Below the pieces are notes generated by a model, which was not told the origin of the DNA, did not search any database, and worked only from the letters and a program-made list of their open reading frames with translations. A stretch of DNA of 48,178 nucleotides from Bacillota bacterium. GTDB taxonomy: Bacteria; Bacillota; Clostridia; Christensenellales; Aristaeellaceae. The translations under genes were made by a program, and so were the position numbers. This document shows, piece by piece, positions 8,397 through 16,845 of the stretch (its first letter is position 1; every line of letters starts with the position of its first letter). Location: contig JAEYOV010000059.1 of the NCBI GenBank assembly GCA_023411395.1, forward strand, positions 1 to 48,178, written 5' to 3'.

Positions 8397-8530
8397 TTAC
8401 CCTTTTGTTCTCAAGCGGACAAGTTCAATAGCAGGCACAGGTCTGGTATCAAAAGCGTGGCTTGGTATGGCTGCTGCCAGGGTGACCAGGGTGGCGCAAA
8501 GCATTATAGAAATCGCAAATGGACGTTTAT
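8397..8530 (-). pseudogene. Integrase C-terminal remnant (right copy, internally deleted)
   Basis: The minus strand encodes ISIMLCATLV, matching ISLMLCANLV of the left remnant, and then jumps to HAFDTRP.PAI, matching its last residues. The HxxR box and catalytic tyrosine region are deleted. At DNA level 8492-8513 matches about 635-656, and 8397-8480 matches about 342-440. Both remnants therefore descend from the same integrase gene family. Confidence 0.75.
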
Positions 8531-8565
8531 GAAGGCGGCTCCTTTTCCAGAATTGGTACACGGTT

Positions 8566-8600
8566 AAAAGGGATTGCCACTCCAAATGTGCGGCAATCCC
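8566..8600 (-). terminator. Terminator after the cupin gene
   Basis: On the minus strand a 9-bp stem (8600-8592 with 8578-8570, GGGATTGCC) with a 13-nt loop is followed by TTTT, 49 bp beyond the cupin stop codon. Confidence 0.75.
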
Positions 8601-8648
8601 AAAGGTTGCTTATGGCTGTATTTTCATTCGTCTAGAAAAGTTTCTGCG

Positions 8649-9152
8649 CTACTCGGCGGCGTCGGAGTCCGCCTTTGTGCAGTGAATGGTTCCGGGGGGA
8701 TGTTGAACAGGCGCATAGATAGAGTATAGCTTAATCGGCTCATCCCCTGTGTTGACCAGGTTATGCCATGTTCCGGCGGGAATGAATACAGCATAATCAT
8801 CAGCAACATTCCGCTGATAATTTAGACACTTCCGCGTTCTTCCCATCATGACTCTGCCCTGGCCTTGCTCCAAACGAAGGAACTGATCCAGGTCGGAATG
8901 CATTTCCAGGCCAATTTCGCCGCCTGGCGGAATGCACATCAGTGTGAGCTGCAGATGGTTGCCAGTCCATAGTGCTCTCCGGAAGAAGGGATTTTCCAGG
9001 GTAGCCTCCGTGATATCCGTTACATAAGGGTCAGGACCAAAATCCTCGCCGATGCAATGGCAGCGCTTGGTACAGCAAGGTGGGTTGGATGGAGGGCATG
9101 AACCAAAGTCAGGGTATTGCGGACGGCAAGGGCGGTGAGAACAATAATCCAT
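8649..9152 (-). CDS. Cupin-domain protein with cysteine-rich N-terminus
   Basis: A 167-residue protein. The start at 9152 is chosen for the AAAGGAG sequence 6 nt upstream; an earlier in-frame start lacks this. Residues 1-40 are rich in Cys and Pro (several C..C pairs) and could bind metal. Residues 55-155 form a single cupin barrel with PPGGEIGLEMHSDLDQF, a run resembling motif 1, and PAGTWHNLVN, resembling motif 2, carrying the metal-ligand histidines. The cupin part resembles small stand-alone cupins of unknown substrate (sugar isomerase-like or mannose-6-phosphate isomerase-like). It is transcribed divergently from the patatin gene. Confidence 0.85.
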   Translation of the reverse strand: MDYCSHRPCRPQYPDFGSCPPSNPPCCTKRCHCIGEDFGPDPYVTDITEATLENPFFRRALWTGNHLQLTLMCIPPGGEIGLEMHSDLDQFLRLEQGQGRVMMGRTRKCLNYQRNVADDYAVFIPAGTWHNLVNTGDEPIKLYSIYAPVQHPPGTIHCTKADSDAAE

Positions 9153-9181
9153 GATTGCTCCTTTCACAGCCACAAACTTCC

Positions 9182-9221
9182 TTGGAAAACGTGCAGGAGC
9201 CTAAAAACTGACGTTTTCCAA
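9182..9221. promoter_or_regulatory. 11-bp inverted repeat between cupin and patatin genes
   Basis: TTGGAAAACGT (9182-9192) and its exact complement ACGTTTTCCAA (9211-9221) are separated by 18 bp, 30 bp upstream of the cupin start. It could be an operator or an RNA hairpin; no T-tract follows. Confidence 0.5.
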
Positions 9222-9451
9222 TTCATCGTATGAAAAATTCGAATGGATCGTGTGACCGAAGCTGGCGGCGCATGCGCAGTGGCATCGACGCCGCACGCAT
9301 GAACTACTGCAAAAAGGCCGGCAAGGAATGCAGAGAGGGACGCGTCGCATTCCGCCGCCAGCGTTTTGACATCATACAGGCAGATGATGCTCACCAATTC
9401 CAAGGCCGCCCCATAAACTGTAGGGATAATGGACGAAAGGCGGACAAATGC

Positions 9452-10450
9452 ATGGTTTCGATCTTATCCATCGACGGCGGAGGTGTCAGAGGAATTATCC
9501 CGGCGACATTTCTGGTTGAATTTGAGAGGCGAACAGGAAAACCGGTATGCGAGCTCTTTGACCTCATCGCAGGTACCTCAACAGGAGGAATACTGGCTGC
9601 TACACTAACGCTGCCAGATGGCCACGGGAAGCCGAAATACACGGCAGAGAAAGTGCTGGCAGCCTATTTTGAGCATGGCGGAGCTATCTTTCATAAAAGC
9701 GTTATGCGCTCAGTCACAACGCTCGGCGGCCTTATAAGGCCCATTTATTCACCGCGCATGCTGGATTTGATGCTTGAGAAATATCTTGGCAATGAGCGGT
9801 TACATACAACGCTTACGGAGATTCTTGTCACGGCCTACGACATGACGAGCAATACGCCGTGGTTTTTCAAAACGGCTTTTGCCAAGCATCATCGTGCACC
9901 TGCGGATGATCCCTTGCTTACGCAGGTCGTCCGTGCGACCACCGCCGTCCCAACCTATTTTCCACCGCTTTTGATGGAAGGCCATTGTCTGATTGACGGC
10001 GGTGTTTTTGCCTCAAACCCGGCGCTGTGTGCATATGCTGAGGCTCGCAACTTGTATCCTGGGGAAGAAGAATTTTTGGTTGTATCGCTTGGCACTGGAG
10101 TGCAGGCGCAAAACCGGTCCTGCGCAGAAATCTGCAACTGGGGCATTATTGAATGGGCTGTTCCTATTATCGGCGTCATGCTGAACTCCTCCAGTGAGAC
10201 AGTCAATTATCAGATGCGTGCGCTGAACGGAATCAGAAATTACACCCGCTTTCAGGTGCAATTGGATGATGATGCACCAGGTATGGATGATGCGAGCGAA
10301 GAAAATATGCGCAATCTTGAGAAGCTTGCTATCAAGGCTGTCAGGCAGTACTCCGCTGCAATCGACCGGCTTTGCCGTGATCTAATGGATAGAAAGCCCA
10401 AGACTATGCCTTTTAGACTATACAGTAAAGGTAAAGCGAGCTCGGCGTAG
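9452..10450 (+). CDS. Patatin-like phospholipase
   Basis: Predicted cytosolic lipid acyl hydrolase, 332 aa. It shows the oxyanion-hole motif DGGGVRG (8-14), the nucleophile serine S43 in GTSTGG and the dyad aspartate D182 in DGGVFASNP. The order and length match bacterial patatins, including the CapV type used as CBASS effectors. The start at 9452 is chosen because patatins begin a few residues before DGGG; the frame stays open 74 codons further upstream, but that part looks non-conserved. The ribosome site is weak. No cyclase or other defence gene is adjacent, so a defence role is not shown. A membrane-lipid or storage-lipid role is equally possible. Confidence 0.9.
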   Translation: MVSILSIDGGGVRGIIPATFLVEFERRTGKPVCELFDLIAGTSTGGILAATLTLPDGHGKPKYTAEKVLAAYFEHGGAIFHKSVMRSVTTLGGLIRPIYSPRMLDLMLEKYLGNERLHTTLTEILVTAYDMTSNTPWFFKTAFAKHHRAPADDPLLTQVVRATTAVPTYFPPLLMEGHCLIDGGVFASNPALCAYAEARNLYPGEEEFLVVSLGTGVQAQNRSCAEICNWGIIEWAVPIIGVMLNSSSETVNYQMRALNGIRNYTRFQVQLDDDAPGMDDASEENMRNLEKLAIKAVRQYSAAIDRLCRDLMDRKPKTMPFRLYSKGKASSA

Positions 10451-10503
10451 TAGTGGCCGGATTTCATGGAAACCTCGTTCGTGTTTACCCACTATACATT
10501 AAA

Positions 10504-10534
10504 AACAGCCTGTTTCTTGCGATAACAGGCTGTT
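10504..10534 (-). terminator. Terminator of tRNA-Leu (possibly also patatin)
   Basis: An 11-bp perfect stem (10504-10514 with 10524-10534), 9-nt loop. On the minus strand it is followed by TTTTT, fitting tRNA-Leu termination. The plus-strand tail is poor, so use by the patatin transcript is less certain. Confidence 0.85.
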
Positions 10535-10580
10535 CTATTGCACAGGTATAACAAAAATCCGTCTCCTTTGAGACGGATTG

Positions 10581-10663
10581 TGGTGCGATCGACGGGACTT
10601 GAACCCGTACCCTCTCGGACACGCCCCTCAAACGTGCGCGTATGCCAATTCCGCCACGATCGC
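10581..10663 (-). tRNA. tRNA-Leu (anticodon GAG)
   Basis: 83 nt with a 7-bp acceptor stem (GCGATCG/CGATCGC), the long variable arm of a class II tRNA, loop TTGAGGG giving anticodon GAG, T-arm ACGGG TTCAAGT CCCGT and an encoded CCA (10583-10581). Confidence 0.96.
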
Positions 10664-10730
10664 AAATTCGTTACCGCGCCCGCTTTTTTTAGGTTCACCA
10701 GGGATTGCGCTTATGCGGGCAGCGATAACT

Positions 10731-10759
10731 AGTATAAGGGTGAAAGGCATTTCTGTCAA
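10731..10759 (-). promoter_or_regulatory. Promoter of tRNA-Leu
   Basis: Minus strand TTGACA (10759-10754), 17-bp spacer, TATACT (10736-10731), about 68 nt upstream of the tRNA. Near-consensus, as expected for a stable RNA gene. Confidence 0.9.
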
Positions 10760-10837
10760 GACTTCATAGAGATTTTTACTAGCATTTTTCATGGGAATCG
10801 CTGCAAGAACGACGGGCTTCCCGCCATGGCTTTTTTC

Positions 10838-10859
10838 CTTGAATGAACCGGCATTCAAG
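10838..10859. other. Hairpin after the GH10 gene
   Basis: An 8-bp perfect stem CTTGAATG/CATTCAAG with a 6-nt loop, 25 bp beyond the GH10 stop codon. There is no T-tract on the minus strand, so it may protect the mRNA 3' end rather than terminate. Confidence 0.45.
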
Positions 10860-10883
10860 TGATGAAGTATCAATATTTTCGCG

Positions 10884-12362
10884 CTACTTCCGCTTTTGAA
10901 TTCTGTCCTTCAGCGCCAGCAAACGGAAGAAGATTTCCCGCGGGTTTTCATCCTCATACAGGAAGGCGCCGTTGCCCAAGAAGGAAGGCTCGATGAAATC
11001 CCACCAGGTCAGCGCCTTCACTTCCTTGCGCGAGGCGGCCAGGGTGTAGAACTGCTCCATCCAGTCCGCCTGGGTGCGCTCGTTCCAGCCGCCATGCCAG
11101 GTGCCTTCCGACATGGAGAGCTGCGGCCAGTTGCTGCCGGCGTGGCCGGCAACGCCGCGTGTGCCGCCGTTCACGCCCATTTCAGTGATGTGCACAGGCT
11201 TATCAAGTGCCGCGAATACGTTCAGCATGCGGTTGACAGCGATCATATCCCGTGCCGGGAAATATAATTGAATGCCTACCACATCGAAGTTCACGTCCGC
11301 ATCCAGGAGGGCGCGCAAATAGGCCAGGGGGGAACGGAGGCGCTCCGGCAGCGCGCCGTAGCAGGTATAACGGCCCGCTACGTATTCGGCAAAGGGCAGG
11401 CAGATGTTGACGATGGCGGTGGCACTGTCATTTGCTTCGTGGAGCACGTCACAGCAGATGCGCGTCAGCTCAATGAGCTGCGGCTGCGTTAATTCAAAGC
11501 AGTTGGCCCAGTCGTGGGCTTCATTCATGGCATCCCACACGTCGATGCGGCCCTTGTATGTTTCCACGTGGTGGCGGGCAATGGTTTTCGCGTTTTCCTT
11601 CAATGTGTCAAAGGGCTGGCTGAACAGCCAGGGAGGATTAACGCTTTGGTGTCCAAACCACAGGGGATGGCCCTTGGGCGTGATGTTTTTACTCAATAGA
11701 AAGTCCAGCGCCGCGTCGATGTAAGCATAGTCGTACCGGTCCTTTTCAGGCACGGTACGGCCGGCGTAAAAGGGCAGCGTGGCAAAATCAAAAGCCTGGG
11801 CGAAGAACTTGGCGTATCGGGCGCCGGGGGAGGTAAAGCGGGCGAAATTGCAGCCCAGCAAAAGATCATCCCTGGGGGTGGCGAAAGCCTTTTGCTGCGC
11901 GCTTTCAAACAGGGCGGCCTCCGCGGCGTATATGGCATGGGACAGGGCGTAGAGCCTGTTTTCCGGCGTGCTCACGCCCCGGTCACTCAGGTGGGCAAGC
12001 TCCTGGGCGGCGTCAAGATGGCCCTGGGCGGTAGGGGAAAGTACGATGCCCCCGCTGTGGATTTTGGCTTCCCGCAAATAGGTGCGGATGGCCTCGGTGA
12101 CAAAGTCCACGAAGCCGCCCGTATATCCTTCCCCCAGGTTGTCGGCCATGACCCAGATGCTGCCGTACAACGGCAGGTTGAGTTTGGCATGCACCATATA
12201 GGGCGAGCGGGTGACCGCCAGTTCCACCGTACCATCCGGCAAGATGCGCTGCCGCCGCTCATCAGGCTCAAAATCCAGGCTGCTTATATATACCGATTCC
12301 AATATTGGCTTGGGCATGGCATCACCGCCGGGGCCGTCCAGCCGTACATGAATCCATTGCAT
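10884..12362 (-). CDS. GH10 endo-beta-1,4-xylanase, intracellular type
   Basis: Glycoside hydrolase of 492 aa that would cut xylan-derived oligosaccharides. The GH10 barrel (about 140-490) carries the acid/base E281 in WDAMNE and the nucleophile E394 in HITEMG, with KGHPLWFGHQ in the substrate cleft. An N-terminal domain of about 130 residues of unknown role precedes it. No signal peptide is present, so it should act on imported oligomers. It starts behind AAGGAGG, 12 bp after the GH43 stop codon, and is the last gene of a three-glycosidase operon. Cytoplasmic GH10 enzymes of this kind occur in Paenibacillus aldouronate-utilisation clusters. Confidence 0.92.
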   Translation of the reverse strand: MQWIHVRLDGPGGDAMPKPILESVYISSLDFEPDERRQRILPDGTVELAVTRSPYMVHAKLNLPLYGSIWVMADNLGEGYTGGFVDFVTEAIRTYLREAKIHSGGIVLSPTAQGHLDAAQELAHLSDRGVSTPENRLYALSHAIYAAEAALFESAQQKAFATPRDDLLLGCNFARFTSPGARYAKFFAQAFDFATLPFYAGRTVPEKDRYDYAYIDAALDFLLSKNITPKGHPLWFGHQSVNPPWLFSQPFDTLKENAKTIARHHVETYKGRIDVWDAMNEAHDWANCFELTQPQLIELTRICCDVLHEANDSATAIVNICLPFAEYVAGRYTCYGALPERLRSPLAYLRALLDADVNFDVVGIQLYFPARDMIAVNRMLNVFAALDKPVHITEMGVNGGTRGVAGHAGSNWPQLSMSEGTWHGGWNERTQADWMEQFYTLAASRKEVKALTWWDFIEPSFLGNGAFLYEDENPREIFFRLLALKDRIQKRK

Positions 12363-12374
12363 GACGCGTCCTCC

Positions 12375-13247
12375 TTATGCGAGCACAAGCCCATTTGATG
12401 TTTCTTTTACCGGAAGGAAGATGGGCCGTTCATCGGGCGTACGGTTGGGCGTGTGGATGGCAAGGCGCAGGATGTTATCGACGCCCATGAAAATCATGCC
12501 ATGGCCGCCGTCACCGCTGAAGAGGGCTTTCTCCTGCTGATGCCATGGGCCCAGGATATTGCCGCTGCCGCTGATGGATAGGCCGATGGCATAGCCCGTT
12601 TCCGACAGGCTGGACCAAAGCATCCACAACTGGCCGCTTGCCGGCTTGTACAGAAAGGGACCATCGGTAACGTGGCCTTCGATACTGCTGGAATGGCGGA
12701 CAAGCTTTGTCCAGGCGGCTTCACGGGCGGCAAAGAGGGTATGCGTCTCTCCCGCGGGGCCGGACAAATCCTCCCTCAGCCGCCTTAAGCAGATGGTGCC
12801 GCCGCCTTCCTGCACCCATTCGTGGCAGAAGACGATCCAGGGCAACCCATCCGCCTCCACATGCAGCGTGCCGTCCAGGCACTCCCAGCCGGCGGGCGTT
12901 GCCGTCTCCTCCCCCCAGGGCATGAACGGGCCAAGCGGATGATCCGCCTTCAGGATGCTGGTGGCCCGGCGGCGGCCCGGCGCCTTGAAGGAGGCGAACA
13001 GGTAATAGCCGCCCCGGTATTTGTGCAGCTCGGGCGCCCAGAAGTTTTCCGTGCCCCAGAAAGTATCCGACGGGGTGAATATGCGGCCCGCATGCTCAAA
13101 ATGCGTCAGGTCATCACTGACGTAGGCGTCAAAGCCTGCGGCTTCGCCGCGCCAGCAGTTTACGTCGGTGGTGCCGTACAGGTAGTATTTTCCGCCTTCC
13201 ACGAAAACGAAAGGATCCCGCATTTGGATGTTGCCGCGCAAAAGCAT
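12375..13247 (-). CDS. GH43 family glycosidase (beta-xylosidase/arabinofuranosidase type)
   Basis: Five-bladed propeller glycosidase, 290 aa, without signal peptide. Visible family features are D11 in MRDPFVF, D125 in CLDGTLH and VTDGPFLY near residue 195, where the usual acid position reads TDGP. The start at 13247 follows GTGGGAGG at 7 nt; an upstream in-frame GTG lies inside this site. It stands between the (alpha/alpha)6 glycosidase and GH10 in one operon. With GH10 it would take xylo-oligosaccharides to monomers; exact specificity (xylose or arabinose) cannot be read from the sequence. Confidence 0.9.
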   Translation of the reverse strand: MLLRGNIQMRDPFVFVEGGKYYLYGTTDVNCWRGEAAGFDAYVSDDLTHFEHAGRIFTPSDTFWGTENFWAPELHKYRGGYYLFASFKAPGRRRATSILKADHPLGPFMPWGEETATPAGWECLDGTLHVEADGLPWIVFCHEWVQEGGGTICLRRLREDLSGPAGETHTLFAAREAAWTKLVRHSSSIEGHVTDGPFLYKPASGQLWMLWSSLSETGYAIGLSISGSGNILGPWHQQEKALFSGDGGHGMIFMGVDNILRLAIHTPNRTPDERPIFLPVKETSNGLVLA

Positions 13248-13265
13248 GTGCCCGCCTCCCACTTA

Positions 13266-14648
13266 TTAAATTGCGACCGTTCGAAGGATGCTCCCATTGT
13301 AATCGGTAACCACCCTGAAGCCGGCTTCCGAAGTAAAAGCGGCTTTCCCGTTCACCAGGGCGGTGGCGCTGCGGCCGTTGCACTTGAGCGTATACGTTTT
13401 ATCGCCCCATACCTGCGTATAAACGTAATCCCTGCCGCCGGCGATGCCCCACCAGATTTCCCCGCCATTGAGATGGACACCGTACAGGCGCGAGATATAT
13501 TCCAAAACCGCCAGCATCGTGGGGCCGTAGCCGTCATGATTGCCGGACCGCCTGCCCAAAAAGGGATCGAATTGCTGGGTGAAGATGCAGTCTTCGCCCA
13601 CGCCCTGAAACAGCTTGTGGGCAAGCACCGTGATCAGCTTTTGGTATCCGTAGTTTTCCAGCGCGTGGATGGCGCGCTGATAGGTGAGCCCTTGGGGCTG
13701 GCCGCTCCAGTCGTTGGTGGGATTGTTTGCAAAAAGCGGATCGTTGGCCGCCACGGAGGGCAGGGGCATGGGCGTCCAGAATTCGTCCGGGTTCAGCAGA
13801 TGGCCCGTTATGAACCGGCGGGCCATATCTTGAGAAAAGGAGCCCCAATACATGCACCGCAGGTTGTTGTGCACAAGTGTGTCCATGCGGCGGCCCGTGT
13901 GATCGCGGTCAAAGCAGGCGCCGCGCTCCTCCGACCAGAAAAAGGTGCGAAGCTTGCTTTTGACTTCTTCCGCCGCGCCGCGCCAATAGGCGTTTTGGCC
14001 GTTATCGAGGATTGTCGAAATTTTCGCCAATGTGTCCCGGGCGGAATAAGAGTAGCTCATAAAGTCCATGGAAGCCATGGGCACAACGGCAAACCCGGTG
14101 GGCGGAACCTCCTCCTCCCACCAGCAGGGGGCGTCGCCATAGCGCCTTGCGTTGTCTTCGCCCGTATCGTATACGCACCAGGATTCCAGGCAGCCGTCCG
14201 CATTGGAATCCCGCACGTGCCAGAGGTATGCATCAAACCGTGTGAGGGCATTTTGCAAAAGCTTCAAATATCCCTTGTCCTGCCCCATCCAGTAGTACAT
14301 ATTCAGGGCGGGGGCGGGAAAGCAAAAGCCCTGGAACTTGTTGAACTGCGGGATGATACGGCCGTTTTCCGCCATGATGCTGCCGGGCATGCGCCCGTCC
14401 GGCCTTTGAAGCTCCATAAACAATAGCTGGTTGTTGAGGGCGGCCTCTATATTGCGCTTAGCGTACATTTCGCCGCCCATGGGCTGTGTCTCCAGCCAGA
14501 TTTTGTGATATCCTCCGCCTTCGATCAAAACCTTGCGATCAGCGAAATTTTTGAGGTTGTTTTTAAGCTTTGCTTCCGCCGAATCATACAGCTTTTGAAC
14601 CAGAGGATCATCGATTTGAAACGCAACGCTTGTCTGAATAAAATCCAT
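13266..14648 (-). CDS. (alpha/alpha)6-barrel glycoside hydrolase (GH63/GH37-like)
   Basis: A 460-aa cytoplasmic protein, first gene of the glycosidase operon. It resembles the MGH1/GH63/trehalase group: DGRMPGS, the LESWCVYDTGEDNARRYG region that matches the catalytic-acid loop (E.GWD..R) of that clan, and DWSGQPQGLTYQRAIHALENYG near the second catalytic loop. Start chosen at 14648, behind GGAGAGG; a start 20 codons upstream lacks a site. The clan acts on alpha-linked glucose, mannose or mannosylglycerate. In this xylan/uronate context the substrate is unknown and may be a side-chain sugar. A candidate TATAAA -10 lies at 14678-14673. Confidence 0.75.
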   Translation of the reverse strand: MDFIQTSVAFQIDDPLVQKLYDSAEAKLKNNLKNFADRKVLIEGGGYHKIWLETQPMGGEMYAKRNIEAALNNQLLFMELQRPDGRMPGSIMAENGRIIPQFNKFQGFCFPAPALNMYYWMGQDKGYLKLLQNALTRFDAYLWHVRDSNADGCLESWCVYDTGEDNARRYGDAPCWWEEEVPPTGFAVVPMASMDFMSYSYSARDTLAKISTILDNGQNAYWRGAAEEVKSKLRTFFWSEERGACFDRDHTGRRMDTLVHNNLRCMYWGSFSQDMARRFITGHLLNPDEFWTPMPLPSVAANDPLFANNPTNDWSGQPQGLTYQRAIHALENYGYQKLITVLAHKLFQGVGEDCIFTQQFDPFLGRRSGNHDGYGPTMLAVLEYISRLYGVHLNGGEIWWGIAGGRDYVYTQVWGDKTYTLKCNGRSATALVNGKAAFTSEAGFRVVTDYNGSILRTVAI

Positions 14649-14788
14649 ACGTGCAGCCCCTCTCCGAGTACATTTATAGCAGAAAGATTTCTTATGCGAT
14701 ATAGGCAAAATTTTTCACTATTTCTATTTCGATATGAACTATGATATACTGCGTTCACAAGATACCTTCACGGAAGGGCGTGGAGTTC

Positions 14789-15751
14789 GTGATAACGGTA
14801 AAGAGGCCGACGGGCGCTGATTTTGGCACCTCGTTTTGGGTGCGGCTTGGGCGCCGCATGCGCAACGACTGGCAGATTTATGTGCTGCTGTCGCCCGCGC
14901 TGATCTATTTTTTCTTCTATAATTATTTGCCTTTGTACGGCCTGCAGATTGTTTTCCGGGATTACAAGTTCGCAGGCGCCATGTCCGGCATCGCGGGAAG
15001 CAAATGGGTGGGCCTGAAGCACTTTCAGGACTTCTTCGGCGCTTATTATTTCGGGCGCCTTCTGGCCAACACCTTCCTTTTGAACCTGTACAACCTGCTG
15101 TGGGGCTTTCCCATTCCCATCATCATGGCCATCCTGCTCAATCAGATTGATTTCAGGCGGGCGAAGCGGTTTACGCAGACGGTTATCTATGTGCCGCACT
15201 TCATTTCTACCACGGTCATGGCGGGCATCCTGTACCTGTTCCTGTCCCCCACAAACGGCATCGTCAACCATTTCATCGGAAACATGGGGGGCAAGGCCAT
15301 CAACTTCATGGTGAGGCCGGAGTGGTTCCGCCCGCTGTATATCGGCACGGACATCTGGCAGCACGCGGGCTGGAATACCATCCTGTATATCGCCGCGCTG
15401 ACGGGCGTCGACCCGGAGATTTACGAGGCGGCCACCATCGACGGCGCGACCAAGCGGCAGAAAATATGGCATATCGACATACCCCACCTCATACCCATCG
15501 CCATGATGATGCTGATTTTGAGCTGCGGAAGCCTTCTGTCCAGCAACACGGACAAGGCGCTTTTGATGCAGACGCCGGGGAACATGGCCACCAGCGACAT
15601 CATTGGCGTGTACGTATTCAATGAAGGGCTGTCCAAGGCGCAGTTTTCCTATACGGCAGCCATCAACCTGTTCGTGAACGTCATTAATTTCTTCATGATT
15701 CTCACCGTCAACTGGATTTCCAAACGCGTCAGCGATACGAGCCTGTTCTGA
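14789..15751 (+). CDS. lplB: LplB-type oligosaccharide ABC transporter permease
   Basis: Inner-membrane permease of about 320 aa with six hydrophobic segments and the cytoplasmic EAA loop EAATIDGATKRQKIWHIDIP. It matches LplB/YteP permeases of complex-oligosaccharide importers. The start is uncertain: GTG at 14789 with GGAG just upstream is preferred, GTG at 14780 is possible, and the more upstream ATG overlaps a likely -10 element (TATACT, 14745-14750). Divergent from the glycosidase operon and followed after 14 bp by the partner permease. No ATPase gene is present, as is usual for this family, which uses a shared MsmK-like ATPase. Confidence 0.92.
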   Translation: MITVKRPTGADFGTSFWVRLGRRMRNDWQIYVLLSPALIYFFFYNYLPLYGLQIVFRDYKFAGAMSGIAGSKWVGLKHFQDFFGAYYFGRLLANTFLLNLYNLLWGFPIPIIMAILLNQIDFRRAKRFTQTVIYVPHFISTTVMAGILYLFLSPTNGIVNHFIGNMGGKAINFMVRPEWFRPLYIGTDIWQHAGWNTILYIAALTGVDPEIYEAATIDGATKRQKIWHIDIPHLIPIAMMMLILSCGSLLSSNTDKALLMQTPGNMATSDIIGVYVFNEGLSKAQFSYTAAINLFVNVINFFMILTVNWISKRVSDTSLF

Positions 15752-15765
15752 AAGGAGGCGCAGCC

Positions 15766-16698
15766 ATGGACCTTATGCATATCAATAGGCCGGCAGGGAT
15801 CAGGAAGACGAAGGGCGACCGTATATTCGACGCGGTGAACGCGGCGGTCTGGACCATCCTGCTGGCTGTGATCCTGTACCCGCTGTGGCTGATCCTGATC
15901 GCGTCAGTATCCGACCCGGACGCCGTGATCGCGGGCAAGGTGCTGTTCTGGCCGGTGGATTTTTCCCTGATCGGCTATACGGCGGTGTTTGAACACAAGG
16001 AGCTGTGGAACTCCTACCTCAACTCCATTGAGTATACCGTGGGCGGTTCCGCCCTGAGCGTCTTCGTCACCACGATGGCGGCCTATGCGCTGACCCGGAA
16101 GTTCGCGGGCAAGAAAATCTTCAACTTTATTTTCGTGTTCACCATGTTCTTTACCGGCGGCCTGATTCCCACCTTCCTGATGATGCGCGACCTGGGCCTG
16201 CGCAATACCCGGTTTTTGATGATCGTCATCAACTGCGTATCCGTTTGGAACCTGATGGTGGCAAGGACGTACATCAGGACCAACATCCCCAACGAACTGT
16301 ACGAGGCGGCTGTCATCGACGGCGCAAGCCATTTCAAATACTTTTTCCGCATTGTGCTGCCCCTGTCGGGCACCATCATCGCGGTGCTGAGCGTGTATTA
16401 CGGCGTCGCCCGCTGGAACGACTATTTCACCGCCTTGGTGTATGTCAGCGACCGCAGCAAGCTGCCGTTGCAGACGATTTTACGGGAGGTCCTGGCGACG
16501 CTGCAAACCAGCACCGCCACCGATGCCTTCTTCAGCGCCTACGAAAACAACAGGCAGGGCATGGTTGAGGCCATCCGCAAGGCGCAGGTAGCCAAGTATT
16601 GCTGCATCGTTGTCGCCACCGCCCCGGCCGTCATCCTGTACATATTCATGCAGAAGTACTTCGTCAAGGGGATCATGATCGGGTCACTGAAAGGTTGA
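15766..16698 (+). CDS. YtcP/LplC-type oligosaccharide ABC transporter permease
   Basis: Second membrane subunit, 310 aa, with six transmembrane segments, EAA loop EAAVIDGASHFKYFFRIVLP and the C-terminal signature YFVKGIMIGSLKG typical of LplC/YtcP. It pairs with the LplB-type permease to form the channel. It ends 148 bp before the binding-protein gene. Confidence 0.94.
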   Translation: MDLMHINRPAGIRKTKGDRIFDAVNAAVWTILLAVILYPLWLILIASVSDPDAVIAGKVLFWPVDFSLIGYTAVFEHKELWNSYLNSIEYTVGGSALSVFVTTMAAYALTRKFAGKKIFNFIFVFTMFFTGGLIPTFLMMRDLGLRNTRFLMIVINCVSVWNLMVARTYIRTNIPNELYEAAVIDGASHFKYFFRIVLPLSGTIIAVLSVYYGVARWNDYFTALVYVSDRSKLPLQTILREVLATLQTSTATDAFFSAYENNRQGMVEAIRKAQVAKYCCIVVATAPAVILYIFMQKYFVKGIMIGSLKG

Positions 16699-16753
16699 TC
16701 CTTCATGGTTCTTGCCAGCACAGTGCGAAAGGTCGCAAGGGAATGGCGCAATC

Positions 16754-16782
16754 TCGAAAAAGGGGCGCAGCCACTTTTTCGA
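16754..16782 (+). other. Hairpin between permease and solute-binding protein genes
   Basis: A 9-bp stem TCGAAAAAG/CTTTTTCGA with an 11-nt loop and no T-tract after it. Hairpins in this position commonly stabilise the downstream binding-protein mRNA so that it is made in excess. Confidence 0.55.
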
Positions 16783-16845
16783 CAGGCTCTCGCCATCTTC
16801 GGATGGTGCATATAGCAACAAAACAAAAAGGGAGGAAACGGACAC

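Noticed and set aside
9164..9403. 79-codon hydrophobic minus-strand frame in the cupin/patatin gap
   Set aside because: Overlaps the cupin start region, has no ribosome site and no recognisable family.
9230..9451. 74-codon N-terminal extension of the patatin frame
   Set aside because: No recognisable domain or suitable ribosome site, and patatins of this type start a few residues before DGGGVRG.
9452..10450. CBASS defence system
   Set aside because: Only the patatin is present; there is no cyclic-nucleotide synthase, HORMA/TRIP13 or ubiquitin-like accessory gene nearby.
12822..14426. 534-codon plus-strand open frame opposite the GH43 and (alpha/alpha)6 genes
   Set aside because: Lies antisense to two genes with clear families; composition is that of a GC-rich shadow frame and no domain is recognisable. 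The same holds for 18427-19905 (minus) and 22942-24813 (plus).
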